Below, in pieces: positions 1-52,100 of a DNA stretch of 64,000 nucleotides. Under the pieces are notes generated by a model. It was given only the letters and a program-made list of their open reading frames with translations, did not search any database and was not told the origin of the DNA. This stretch comes from Lutraria lutraria. Taxonomy: Eukaryota > Mollusca > Bivalvia > Venerida > Mactridae. Position 1 is the stretch's first letter; each line of letters starts with the position of its first letter. Both the position numbers and the translations under genes were made by a program. The DNA is taken from assembly GCA_964023205.1 (NCBI GenBank), contig OZ026833.1, positions 30,530,830-30,594,829 of the forward strand, read 5' to 3'.

Positions 1-152
1 CAAAATATCAGTTTCAGATTGATTCTCTCTCAGTTTATGTATTCGAAATATCGAATCACAAATAATTAATCTTCATAGATACAAGTAAAACATGACAATG
101 TTGAATTCTTCAGTTGATATACTGTGTAAAATGAGCTCTTATGTTTATACAG

Positions 153-20159
<20,007 letters not shown>

Positions 20160-20186
20160 TTTTTCTTCTCTTCAATCCTTTGCAAT

Positions 20187-20290
20187 ATAGATACTGTGTA
20201 CAGAGCGAACTTATAGATACTGTGTACAGAACGAACTTATAGATACTGTGTACAGAACGAACTTATAGATACTGTGTACAGAACGAACTA
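20187..20290 (+). repeat. Four tandem 26-bp units in the gene A 3' UTR
   Basis: Unit ATAGATACTGTGTACAGAAC plus GAACTT occurs four times head to tail (20187, 20213, 20239, 20265). The first copy has one G variant and the last ends in A. It begins 28 nt after the stop codon, so it should lie in the mature transcript. Confidence 0.95.
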
Positions 20291-20607
20291 TCAATCTCCT
20301 ATAAATCAAATTACTTAGATTCATAGTTCCACAGACATTACTGCATGTTACATACATTGAGTATGTGTAATAGTATTATATAGCAAAAGACCACTGACAC
20401 TATCTAGTGTATTGTAAAAAAGTGTAATATGTCAGTTGTATTGAAATTATTTGTAATCAAGTCAAATATGTTTTAACACAATATTTAATCACCAAATTCC
20501 ATAATATGTGTTATTCTGTTGTGTGGCTGTGTGTTGATAAAAATGAACTGTGGATTCTGATCTTTTAAAATATGACTTCTTATATCATTGACTTGAAATA
20601 TATATTT

Positions 20608-20775
20608 AGCGGGTCGTGGGTTCAAGCCCTGCTACTGACCATGTCTCTTTATGTGAGAAAGTAGACAATTGCTTACAGAGGATGGGAGTCTTCCTAGGAA
20701 CTACGGTTAAGTGAACTGTCCACCTCATATGACTCTGACTGTTGAAAAGGGGTGTAAAACTTGATATAACTTGAA
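20608..20775 (+). mobile_element. SINE, family 3, 5'-truncated copy
   Basis: Shares GGGTCGTGGGTTCAAGCCC, ACCATGTCTCTTTAT, CAATTGCTTACAGAGGAT and TGACTGTTGAAAAGGGG with copies at 46645-46815 (minus) and 63052-63285. The tRNA head is largely missing. Confidence 0.7.
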
Positions 20776-21148
20776 ATACAAAACTCTTAGGAAGAACTTT
20801 TGTAATACAATGTTTTACTGACAGAAAAATGAGCTTGTGTCATGCAGTTTTTCATACAAAACTATGACACAATTTACTTCTTTCACTGTGTGTGTAAGAA
20901 AGATTTTTCTTGTATTAAAAAAACTGTTCTTCACCAAATTTCACACAGTTATGGAGTAATACTTGTTGTTAACCTCAATCTGAAATCAGACATTTTTTAT
21001 GTAATATACAATTTGTTGTTGGGACAAATCTTGGTGAAAGGCCAAAACTTGCCTTATTGTGGCTAATGTTATGTATTTTAATGTTTATGTAAATGCCATT
21101 TATATAGCATGCTTTTTAACTGTTATATATTCTATTTGCATGTAAAAT

Positions 21149-21154
21149 AATAAA
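21149..21154 (+). other. Probable poly(A) signal of gene A
   Basis: AATAAA about 1 kb after the stop codon at 20159. Further AATAAA hexamers near 22029, 22312 and 22703 could serve longer 3' UTR forms. No transcript evidence is available here. Confidence 0.45.
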
Positions 21155-23539
21155 GATCTTGATTTTTCTTTTATAAGAAATCATACAAAAAATAATTACT
21201 GAGAATTAAGTTAATTATAACATTGCATTTGAAGAAATTGTGTTAATATTACTTGATGAAGTTTTGGTTTTATTGGTATAATCTGTATTCTGCATGATTG
21301 TTAATGGTTTTATACATTGCATTGCCTCAGCTTATAGAAAGCTAGCTGACTTAAGAATTTTAAGTAACTACAACAAAAGCATGCAAGATAAATTTATTGT
21401 GTTGTATATAAGTGTGTTAGCTGATTAATTTGGATTGTTTAAGTGCACACTTCTGGAACAATGTTACACTAACAATAATACTTAGTTTTAATCTCATAGA
21501 ATTTGAAAATTTTCTTGCTTTTATTGCGAAGTCTTCCAGAAATCAGGCCATCCTCAAAAAATGTTGGTTTGTTGTTCCCTAACACAAACTTTAAATGCAG
21601 GAAGGTAGATAGACCTTTTATTTGTAGCATTATATGCTTGTATTGCAATAAAGAATGCATGGAAATACTGTCAAAACAGCAAACAAACAAAAGGATTTTA
21701 GAATGAGTCGGTCATGTGATGTCATGAATTATCTAGTTAAATTGATAATAATTGTACATTATTAACTTTTATATCTATTCTGCATAAGATTTTACGAGAG
21801 ATATTAAACATAATGCAGAGTGAAAGTCATTCTATGAAATATGGTACTTTTTAGACATATGCTGCTTCAAGTTGAAGGCTACTAAATTGAATAGTATTGG
21901 CATTTAGTGAATATGTTAATTAGGCAGATAACTGAAAATATGTAGTCTGACTGGTCTCTATGTCACTGTTTATTTGTAGTATTAAATGTTTACATGATTA
22001 ATCCAGATAGTTTATTGACTGTTTTTACAATAAAGGGACTTCAATGCTTAATTTTTCAATGTTGACGTTTTTTTTACTCATTTACATTCATCTGATATAA
22101 GAATACATTTATTTGTAATCAAAATGTACATTCTTTGAGTATATAGAATATTAAACCATTGTATGTTCTCTTATGTTTATGTTTTATGTGCAATATTTTT
22201 GTACCATTTTATGACATTGTGTGTAGTAGTGTATCTTTTTGTTAATTATGTATCTTTGCGTTAGTTGTACTTTTTGTGCTGGGATGACTTTCCTTTTTGT
22301 CTGTGTAGAGGAATAAAATTCCATTTTACTCAACTGCTGACTTGCTGACCTGATTCGATTTAAAATGAAAAAGAAATAAGAGAAATAAAAATGCACCAAA
22401 AACCACTTTAAAAATCTGCTCTTTCTTAATAATTTGGTTTTGCACTTTGAAAAAAATGTACAATTCATCTGTTTTTTCAATATGAAGATAACATTACCAA
22501 TGTTACATATTTTGTATAAAACACTTTTGTAGCTTTGCATGCATGACAAATTATATTCATGGTGGTTAGATGTATAAAATTTATTGCTGAAAACATTTCT
22601 TGGTTTCTCAAATAAGGGTTTTGTATTTACCCCTAAATGGGTGGGAAGAATGGTTGTACATTGTGCGAATATATACATAATTTATTTCTGGTATATTATA
22701 CAATAAACATGTATATTCCTTGATTTATCTAGAAAGTATTGCTTTTTTATATTCTTGTATTTAGTATTGTAGCTGATTTATAGTAAAAATAATTTAGATA
22801 TAAAGGTGTATTTATGAATGAGACATTAAATAACTACTCAAATAATGAAGACTTTAGTATTGTTTTATTTGTACTCAGACTGTTTTTATGTGTGATGAAG
22901 CTGTCCAACCAATAAATGGGAGTTTGTTGTTCACACCTGGGGTCATTACTGCTAATAGCTGGAAATGACCTTTTTTCCACGTTGCTATGTTTTCCTAGGT
23001 GGATTGAGTAGCTTGGGAGACCTAGCAAATCTATCTCTTTTACTAACGCCCACGCATTGCCATGATAATTAGTAAATGATTGCTTGCCATTACCATAGAA
23101 CAAGATGACGCCATATGTCCTTAGCTGTTGGCACAATGTTAGATCCAATCCAAAAACATGAATTTTGTGAATTTTTCTTTATATGACCTCTCACCATCTT
23201 TACTTTTTATTAGATTGCAGTCAATTGGAAACAATCTTATACAGTTTGTTTGAAACTGCTCTTATGATATTGAGCCCTTGTCTTCAACCAAAGGTCAAAT
23301 AATCCAGACCTTTTTAAGACTTTAATTATGAACAACTTCATGATTAAATAAAAAATCTAATGTAACAGCACTGGGTAACAGGTGGTAGTGCCAAATGTCT
23401 GATTATTTTATTCCTCTTGTAGAATTCTTGATTCGTAGCCATATATGCCAGAAATTATGTCCTAATTGTAGTAAATCATGTTATTTCACTGACATTCGTG
23501 TTTCTCATAAATCAATGAATGTGTGTAGATTAAGCTAAT

Positions 23540-23568
23540 CAGGGATGCTATGTAATATAGCATCCCTG
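23540..23568. repeat. Perfect-arm palindrome, AGGGATGCTAT type
   Basis: CAGGGATGCTAT, a short middle, then ATAGCATCCCTG. A longer variant lies at 28766-28803 with the same arms slightly decayed. Confidence 0.75.
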
Positions 23569-23689
23569 AGCTAATTAAGCGGATTTTGGTCAAGGGAGAT
23601 AATCCATAGTTGCTTATATACTTTACTGTATAGGATTTATTTAGTGTTTCAAAAGGTTATCCTATTCAGGGGGTTGTGGTGGAGAGACA

Positions 23690-24020
23690 GATAGAGATGG
23701 GTGATAGGAAGGAGTTGAGTCTAGATAGAGGGGTAAACCTGAATGAAGGGACCCACTGACATGAATTATATAGAGAGAGGTAGACCAGAAGATAGCTCTA
23801 GGTGACTGATATAGAGAGAGGGGTAGAAAATAGTGATAGAGCAGAAGAAACGAGGTGACTAGCTGACTTATATAGAGAGATGGTGTAAGTTGGACGTAAG
23901 CAGGAAGAGGAAAACATTACATTCAGAGAGAGGGAGCTGGACAGAGGGTTGGGAAACATTCAGACTTTGAGAGAGAAGGAGGGAAGGAGGACGAGATAAA
24001 GGTTGAGAGAGTGTGAGTGG
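23690..24020. repeat. GA-rich imperfect repeat tract
   Basis: Purine-rich plus strand with recurring TATATAGAGAGAGG and GAGAGGGAG motifs at loose spacing. No ORF or gene signal is visible. It lies between genes A and B. Confidence 0.75.
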
Positions 24021-25209
24021 AATATAAATCACCATATTGCTATTGATATCAATAACATTTTACAAACCCGATGCTTGAAAAAGGCAATTTTTTTTTAATT
24101 CAACTGACATTTAGGCTCTAAAAATGCAAAAGGTGACAAATACGTATATATGTGTAAATACATGTACATATGCTAAACAAAAGACATTCAACTTATCTCA
24201 TTTTAAACTGCGTGTTTAGCGTACATATATCTTTGTATTGGGTAAGTTAAACTACATCGTTTTTAGAGGTTATTAAAATCTTCGCGTGAACAGGAAGTAA
24301 ATATCAGAGTGCAAATATTTTATTTTTTGTCAAACACAAGAAGAGAGTCGTTATGATGTAGTGTTAGAAGTTTTTCATGTCTTTGTATTTGATAGAAAAT
24401 TCATTGATTTTGGAATGTAATAAGACCGTAATTTCTTTGTGTTCGGGAGGTACGCAGGTAGAGTATTCTCGTTTTCTTTAGTGTATAGATTTACGTCAGT
24501 CGTATTTAGCCATTGGTGGCTGATACACATAACTACACTTAATGAAAATGATATAATCAAACGGTCTTCATATTGGTCAGACATCGACGTTTTGATGTTT
24601 GATTTCATATTGATCGGAATATTTACTATATATTTGTAAAATTTGAGCGGACGAGTTACTCTAATATGGTAATGTTTGAGTAAGCTAATGTATTGCAAAC
24701 AAATGATAAACTTCACTTATCACTTAAGTGTTCTAAATGAAATATTCCTTAAAAAAACAATCAAAATCGATGCAGTTTAGGTCTCGTTCGTTCAAAACGG
24801 GAATGTGCTAGTTTTTTTGTAATCAATACAGCAAAGATATGATCAAACAGTTACGCAGAATAACACACTCGTAATCTATAAACATATAGCCCTCCATATA
24901 TACAAATGTACTTAGTATCAACGCAATCAAATGTATGGACAGAACTTTCAGTAAAGAGAAATGTTTCAATTTCAAATCAGAATCAGTAAAATGGCTTATC
25001 AGCAGTGCTTCCTGGCTGATCTGACTAATCATTGTTGGCCATAAACATGACTTTTTTTCAAATGGTAACTCATAACAAATTGAAGAAAACTTTAACACAA
25101 AATCAGGAAGTTGAATCTACACGATTAAAGCCATACAAATCATTCTTATATTTAAAATTCAATGGCCCATTCCACTGTTACAGTCATGGCATAGTCACCT
25201 CAGAGAGAC

Positions 25210-25284
25210 GGGGGGGGGGGGGGGAGATACATAAGAATCGGCTATTTTGTTGTTGTTGTTGTTGTTTTTTTTGGGGGGGGGGGG
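25210..25284. repeat. G-run, TTG microsatellite, G-run
   Basis: A 15-nt G run, a six-unit TTG repeat, a T run and a second G run lie just outside the SINE at 25325-25455. Read on either strand they give artefactual ORFs. Confidence 0.9.
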
Positions 25285-25324
25285 TATCGCGGTCGTCTCA
25301 TCCTTTTCCTATGATTTTCTAAAC

Positions 25325-25455
25325 ACAGTACTCGGCTCGGTAGTTGGAATGGGGACACTGTAAAGTTATCCTTGAAATATTGAAAGGCTGGGCCGAGATT
25401 CGAACCCATGATCTCTCGTATAGTAGTCCAGTGCATTACAACTAGGCAACAAATC
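25325..25455 (-). mobile_element. SINE, family 5, reverse copy
   Basis: The reverse complement carries GTAATGCACTGGACTACTAT and GGGTTCGAATCTCGGCCCAG, then a body ending near ACCGAGCCGAGTACTGTG. The same blocks recur at 51665-51815 and 55325-55460. Confidence 0.68.
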
Positions 25456-26137
25456 ACCACTAATATACATGTAACTATTGGGTCAAATATATTACAAATA
25501 TTCTTTACACAAAATGGAAAGTTCGATGAACGATTTTTTAAGTTGAAATGCTGATGGTTACAATTTGCATGGCGCAAATTGTTATATCAAGGCTATCTTA
25601 AATTGATCACTATTTTCTGACCGCAATTTGTTAAAATATAAAGTATTTAATCTGATAACTTCAAAAAAGATTTCCCAACTTTGTGACTATAAACAATTTT
25701 CTATCAGAAGCAATTTATAACCAAAATGTCCTTTTGATAAGGACCATCGAATAAATTTTATGTTGCAGACGATTTTTCAAAAGGTTTGCTTTTTTACATT
25801 CACCTCCGTCTGCATTAATGTAAAGCGTTATTGTGGCGTGCCTCTAAATTCAAATTGAAGCCAAATGAAATTGGATAGTACAGTAATATGTATACCAATC
25901 TGATCATTCGTACAATAACTCGACCGTAACACGTAATAAAACGTGCATTATTTGTGTGTGTGTTTTGTTACCTTCAATTATAAGTTGTTAAATATATTAA
26001 TTGCTTTAATACGGAACGTGGGAAGTTATGATAAAATTTCTTACAATATATACGACGAGATGTGTTTACAAAGAACACCGTTTTGATATAGGGAATGGTG
26101 TGATTAGTAAAGTTTATTCTTACCTTTTCCCAAGGCT

Positions 26138-26470
26138 GGTTCGATTGGACTCTTGATAGTAGAGAATACGCCGGCTAGAAGAGCTTAGAAGAGAGATCCA
26201 ATCGAACCCAATCGCAGCCGAAATGTCTGCATCCGAATATTAGGTTTAACTATAACAATAACTAACCGTCAAACCAATATTTGATCAATTATGATGCGCA
26301 CTCTGACATTGTAAACAATGTTGTTTGGTCAAGTGACTAATATCTCTTCCACATTTTCTAACCATCGAGCGGAATAGATGAAAGAGCTTCTAAAATTAGA
26401 AGACGGTCAATCGAACTGTTCGGAAGAGCTCTGCCTCTTCTGGCAGCTCTACCGTTTGACCAATCGAACC
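26138..26470. repeat. Cluster of inverted CAATCGAAC motifs upstream of gene B
   Basis: GGTTCGATTGGA (26138) pairs exactly with TCCAATCGAACC (26197-26208). Further copies lie near 26405 and at 26460-26470, with AAGAGCTCT/CTCTTC words between. This is probably an old palindromic element, with edges uncertain. Confidence 0.5.
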
Positions 26471-27316
26471 GGTCTCCAAATTTTGAAATAAAACCAGGGC
26501 CGTAGGAAACAAAGGGAATACTAGGGGGCGCTATAAATATTCCCCCCCCCTCCCTCCCTGCTCCGTAATCAAACAAAATTTAATGTTTACGCATCGCCGC
26601 TCAATTCGAAATTGCTTCCTACAGCGCTGAAAACTTGAATATCTATATCAGAATAGATAACCATTTATAATCCTCATGGTGTCGATGACTGGTGAAGCTT
26701 GTATGTTAAATGAAAACGACACAAAATTGAATTGAGAAAGGGCTTTATTTTGTAAAGCCAGAGACCTAATACACAGTACAAGGTTACAACAAATCATATG
26801 TAACAAAAGGAAGCTTTACTGAATAAAGCGTAATGACAATATCTAAATAAAAAGTTTGCATGAAAACAAATAGGGGCTAAACAAAGCGCCACAGAGTCAT
26901 GTAAGCTCGACACACGTCCATACTTATAAACTGCATGATCTCGTTTTAAAGTTACATAATATGCGTATAAGGAAAACAAGTTACAATAGTAAAGTTAAAA
27001 TAAAGCTGAGACATATTGATAAAAACCTGGAATTGAGGGTGGACAGGGTCTTGTGTCATATGTATGATATCTTTGTCCTTTGTTTTGTGCGATGGTTAAC
27101 TGATATCTTCATAAGATACAAAAAGGGCAAAAACCAGGAATTAGTAAAAAAATACAAACGAAATAATAATTATATAACAAGTAATGAGAAAAAGATAACG
27201 CAGATAAATAATTAGTATAATTCATGATGGCGAATTATGAAGTAACACGTAAACAAGGAGGTATATGGTATTTATTAAGCGCATTTACATGTTAACGTTC
27301 TTACAGCTTGTTCACC

Positions 27317-48010
<20,694 letters not shown>

Positions 48011-48213
48011 TGGTCACATGATTTGGTTACAATCTGAGTTATTCGGGTCATTGCGTTCAATAGAGAAGCCAGATGAAAAATGTCTACAAGGACTACGTTC
48101 CCTAAGCATTCCCAATGTTTTAAGTGTTCATGATTAACAGGTGTTTTGTCTGTGATATATTCGACCGTTGATATATGTAGTAGTAAACATAGGAAAATTT
48201 CATTCGAAAACTG

Positions 48214-48253
48214 AATAAATATGTTACAGTTAGTCTTTGGAAACATGAATAAA
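48214..48253 (+). other. Poly(A) signal candidates of gene B
   Basis: Two AATAAA hexamers, at 48214-48219 and 48248-48253, lie about 200-240 nt after the stop codon. They fit a short 3' UTR ending before the convergent MAPEG gene. Confidence 0.5.
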
Positions 48254-49155
48254 TTTTTGGAGACAAAGTTGCTATGTGGCAGCATTCCATATATATATAC
48301 ACAACATGACACTTTGGGGCTTTACATTATGTGTTTGTTAATAATTTCTGTATTGGCGTACATGTTCAAAGTGTGTGTGATTTTATAACGAATCACAAAA
48401 GCCAGTATGCGTATACATTGTTCAAGTGAATTGTATTACCTGCATTTGTATGTACTTGTTTGTTTGAGTGTGTTCAAAATACATTTCGTCCACCTGTATT
48501 TATATTATATTCATGTTCCTTATACACAATATAATACCAATGTATTAAGCAATACAAAAAAATTGTACTCCTTGTATGTGGTTTAATATTTGATCCCACG
48601 TGATTTAAAAATCTTATACTTTTTGCGGAGGAAAAGCAGATTATACAGAAAGCGTGATTTCAATTTTAATTATTTTCAATATTTGGCCTACTGACCTACT
48701 TATCAAGAGGCCTAATTTCGATTAGTAGGCTAGCTTCATACAGATTACACAAAATCATGACCTTATGTGTGAACAATGATGTCTTTCATTTGACCTGCTA
48801 ACCTGCTTGTTTTTACTTCTAATTACACTAAAAGTGCAATAAGATCACAACCTAAAGTTATTTTATGAACATTTTATTATGCAAATTAGTAATCAGCAGT
48901 ATATGAAAATTACAACAATCGTGTACATCACAAAACACTCGGGACAATTGTCAGTTGGATTTGTATATACATGTATATAACATATAGTTCACGTGACATC
49001 AATGACTATACAAATTTAATCGTCCATTACTATTAACAAAAAATCGTCAACATGTCGTCACTATGGCAACCAGGAAGGTTTAAAATCGTGACTCTCCGTT
49101 TTACTTCACCGGAATATTTCTGTATTGAATGAGATTCGAAACTAAAACCTGAATA
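48254..49155. other. Short convergent intergenic region
   Basis: Gene B ends near 48.25 kb and the minus-strand MAPEG gene ends at 49156. A reverse AATAAA (tttatt on the plus strand) at 48873-48878 lies about 280 nt past its stop and is a plausible poly(A) signal. Nothing else is recognised. Confidence 0.5.
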
Positions 49156-52100
49156 CTAGAACAACTTCTGCTTTAACATTTCAACCAAGTTAATATCAGC
49201 GTATTTGACGAGGGCTGTATTAGTCATACCAAACAGAGCCACAGCGATCAGGCCTTGTAAGCAACGAATACCAAACCAAAATGGGGCAACCCTGAAACAA
49301 GATAGGGTATGTATACATGTCTTCTACTTAGTAGCATATCATTGAAATTTACATGTACAAAAGTTACTAAATAAGAATACTTCCTCTTAGTGGTATTAAG
49401 TCGTTCCTTCGTTATTGTAATCAATATTGTAAATTTTGGTATTCACTTCTGTAGCAATGCGTCCGTACAACAACAGAAATAACATAAGTTTAATTTACAT
49501 TAACCATTATGCTTGAACGACTACAAATCGGTTCATTATTATCAATACAGACGTTAATATTTATCCACTTGAGATACGGCACGAAATATATTACACCGGG
49601 ATACATCGGTTTCCAGTTCTTTGATTCCACGAATGCCTCATTTCTAAGATTTACGATGAATAAGTAAGGAACATACAACTCGTATTGAAGTCCATTTTTA
49701 TAAAGAATTAATACATGGATTTAAGCCAACATTACCTGTTTTTAGCGTCTTCTATGTAACCATTATTGTACTGCCATCGTGAGAATATGTATAATGATCC
49801 AAAAGCGGCGGCTGGAACTGTTGAAAAATAAAATATAATCACGTGACAGAAACACTAGTTCACAGTAGCATGTGGGGTGTAAACAATACTGTAAGACATC
49901 AATTAGCGATCATTTCAATATGGTGGCCCGGGGGTTAGTGCGCTGGATTTGTAATTGGGTGAGCCGGGTTCTATTTCCGGTCGAGGAAGGTCATGACCTT
50001 TCATGAAATTTGGACAACAATGTCGATTCTCCTCCTCATGTTGAGAATTTGCCGGTTCTAGTGGAAGGGTCAGTCCGTATAGTCCAAGAAAATTGGTTAG
50101 GTGAAACGGTCGCCCTATCTAACTGAACAATTTATTTATTAAAAAACGGCCTTAAACGCAAATAAATAAACACTTTGAATTCAGTGTGGAGACCATTTCT
50201 TCAACGAACTGGGTATCTACATTTCAATTTCTCCATGAACTACTTCAATGTGAACAAATACTTTCATTGGTCACAATGGTAGTCTTAAAATAGTTCTTGA
50301 TATTTTACTGTAATTACACACAAAAAAAGTTATATCTGAAAACAGATTAATACAATTGTTCGGTGCAGCGTCTTATAATGATTTCTGTCAACTTTTTTCT
50401 TATAATATGAACAGATCCGAGTAGAGAGTTTTCTTTAGCAAACGAATGTATTCAAAAAAGGAGATACATAAACAAGAAACACAATGCCCCCTCTGGGTGA
50501 CCTTGGCCTTTGACCTACTGACCTTAAAATACACAGGTCCTGTAGAGGCTGTCATGAGGAACCACCATAATAAAGTTTGATGACTATACATGTGTGTGGA
50601 AGCGTTTAGATTTTATAGACAAGGTTAAAGTTTGGTACCAACAGACAGACAATCAATCTAACAGGGCAAAACAAAAACAACACCTATCAATACGCGGGCA
50701 TAAAAAATACACAAAAATACTTAGTTTCCTCTGAGACGACCGATCCTGTTTAGTTCTAATAACAAAAATTTGAACTTAATATCTTTCTTGCCTCAATATT
50801 GATTTTGTAATGTACTTTATCTTCGACTAAAGAAGATTGTTAGAAGAAGAAAAATTCTGTCCACACTCCGACCATGTTTCTTTTAGAGGGTATGCTGGTT
50901 GGTACCATTTTAAACATAAACAATTAAACATACTTTGATGGCCAAATAAGCCTGCTGTCCACAAAACAATTTGAAACGGAACGCCGAACTCTAAACCATT
51001 TTGTCTGAAATAGAAATAAATGGAAACACGGATCATTTAAATGTATGCAGAATCATGTAATACTTTCATTGGCAAGCAAATTGTACAACATCAAGCTTTT
51101 TTATCGACAACGAATGAAATAAAATCACTCTCTCTTAAAACGGATTGACTTTTGTGGAACTGGGCGATGTATGAACAGTTCCAAGCGTACCGTCTCGTGG
51201 AATTGTTGTATTTGTTCACGACCTCAACGAATAAACTCGGTCCGTATATTCTAAAAGTACGTGTTAGCACTTGTGAGTCTGGGCTTTACCTAACATTAAA
51301 TATTATAAATAGAGAGCTTTAATTCGTCGGGCGGCAAAATAAACAATTCATGAATGAAAATAGCGACCAGACTTTGTCAGTATAGAAAGTATAGCATGCC
51401 AGAAAACTGTCACTAATTGGATTAGATTTTTACAAGGTTCATGAACCGATTAATACCAAACAGTAAAACACGGTTATAATGAACAGGATATTTATTCATG
51501 TATCTATTGTTCAACGCCCTATTCGACAGCTATGGACATTTCAGAGCCGCCCCAGACAGCGGAAGATAAGATACAGGAGAACCGGGTATTTGTATCCCTG
51601 CTCCTTTCGAATGTTTTTCCTGTTTCTTCATCGTGCCTGATATAAAGCATTAATACACGACTCGCCCCTTTTCCTGTGATTTTCTGGACACAGTACTAGG
51701 CTCGGTAGTTAGGTAGGTGATACTGATAAAGCGTCCCTGAGAAATTCGAAAGGTGGAGCTGAGAATCGAACACACGACCTTTCCTTCAGTAGACCCGCGC
51801 GTAACCACGAACAAACCGAGTATCCCTGTGGAATATAATCAAGAATCAGATACGGTATTTAATTTTCCAGAAAGCTCCGTTTTTTAGTTTCATAGTAATA
51901 CTAAAAATAGGAAATTATTCACAGGTGACCATGTACATAAGTTGATTATTAGCATACTTACTGGGCTCTAAGTGCTCTGACGAAATCTGGGGGACCTTCC
52001 ATCTTGGGTGGGGAGATCTGGTGTTTCCGGCGGTAACTGCCAACCCTGTTTGCCATCATAACTGGAACCATTATTATAATAGTTGAAAAATCTTATAAGA

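Larger units (their letters stand above)
20291..27306. other. 3' UTR of gene A and intergenic DNA before gene B
   Basis: No conserved coding exon was recognised. Contents: probable 3' UTR to about 21.2 kb (perhaps 22.3 kb), a SINE (20608-20775), a palindrome (23540-23568), a GA-rich tract (23690-24020), a SINE with G and TTG runs (25210-25455), and a cluster of CAATCGAAC motifs (26138-26470). An acceptor at 27306, ten bases before the gene B start codon, implies a 5' UTR exon of B somewhere in this stretch that I could not place. Confidence 0.6.

Noticed and set aside
22184..22678. 164-codon minus-strand ORF, the longest in the window
   Set aside because: Composition is K/N/F/I/Y-rich as expected from chance in AT-rich DNA, it lies opposite the probable gene A 3' UTR, and no motif is recognisable.
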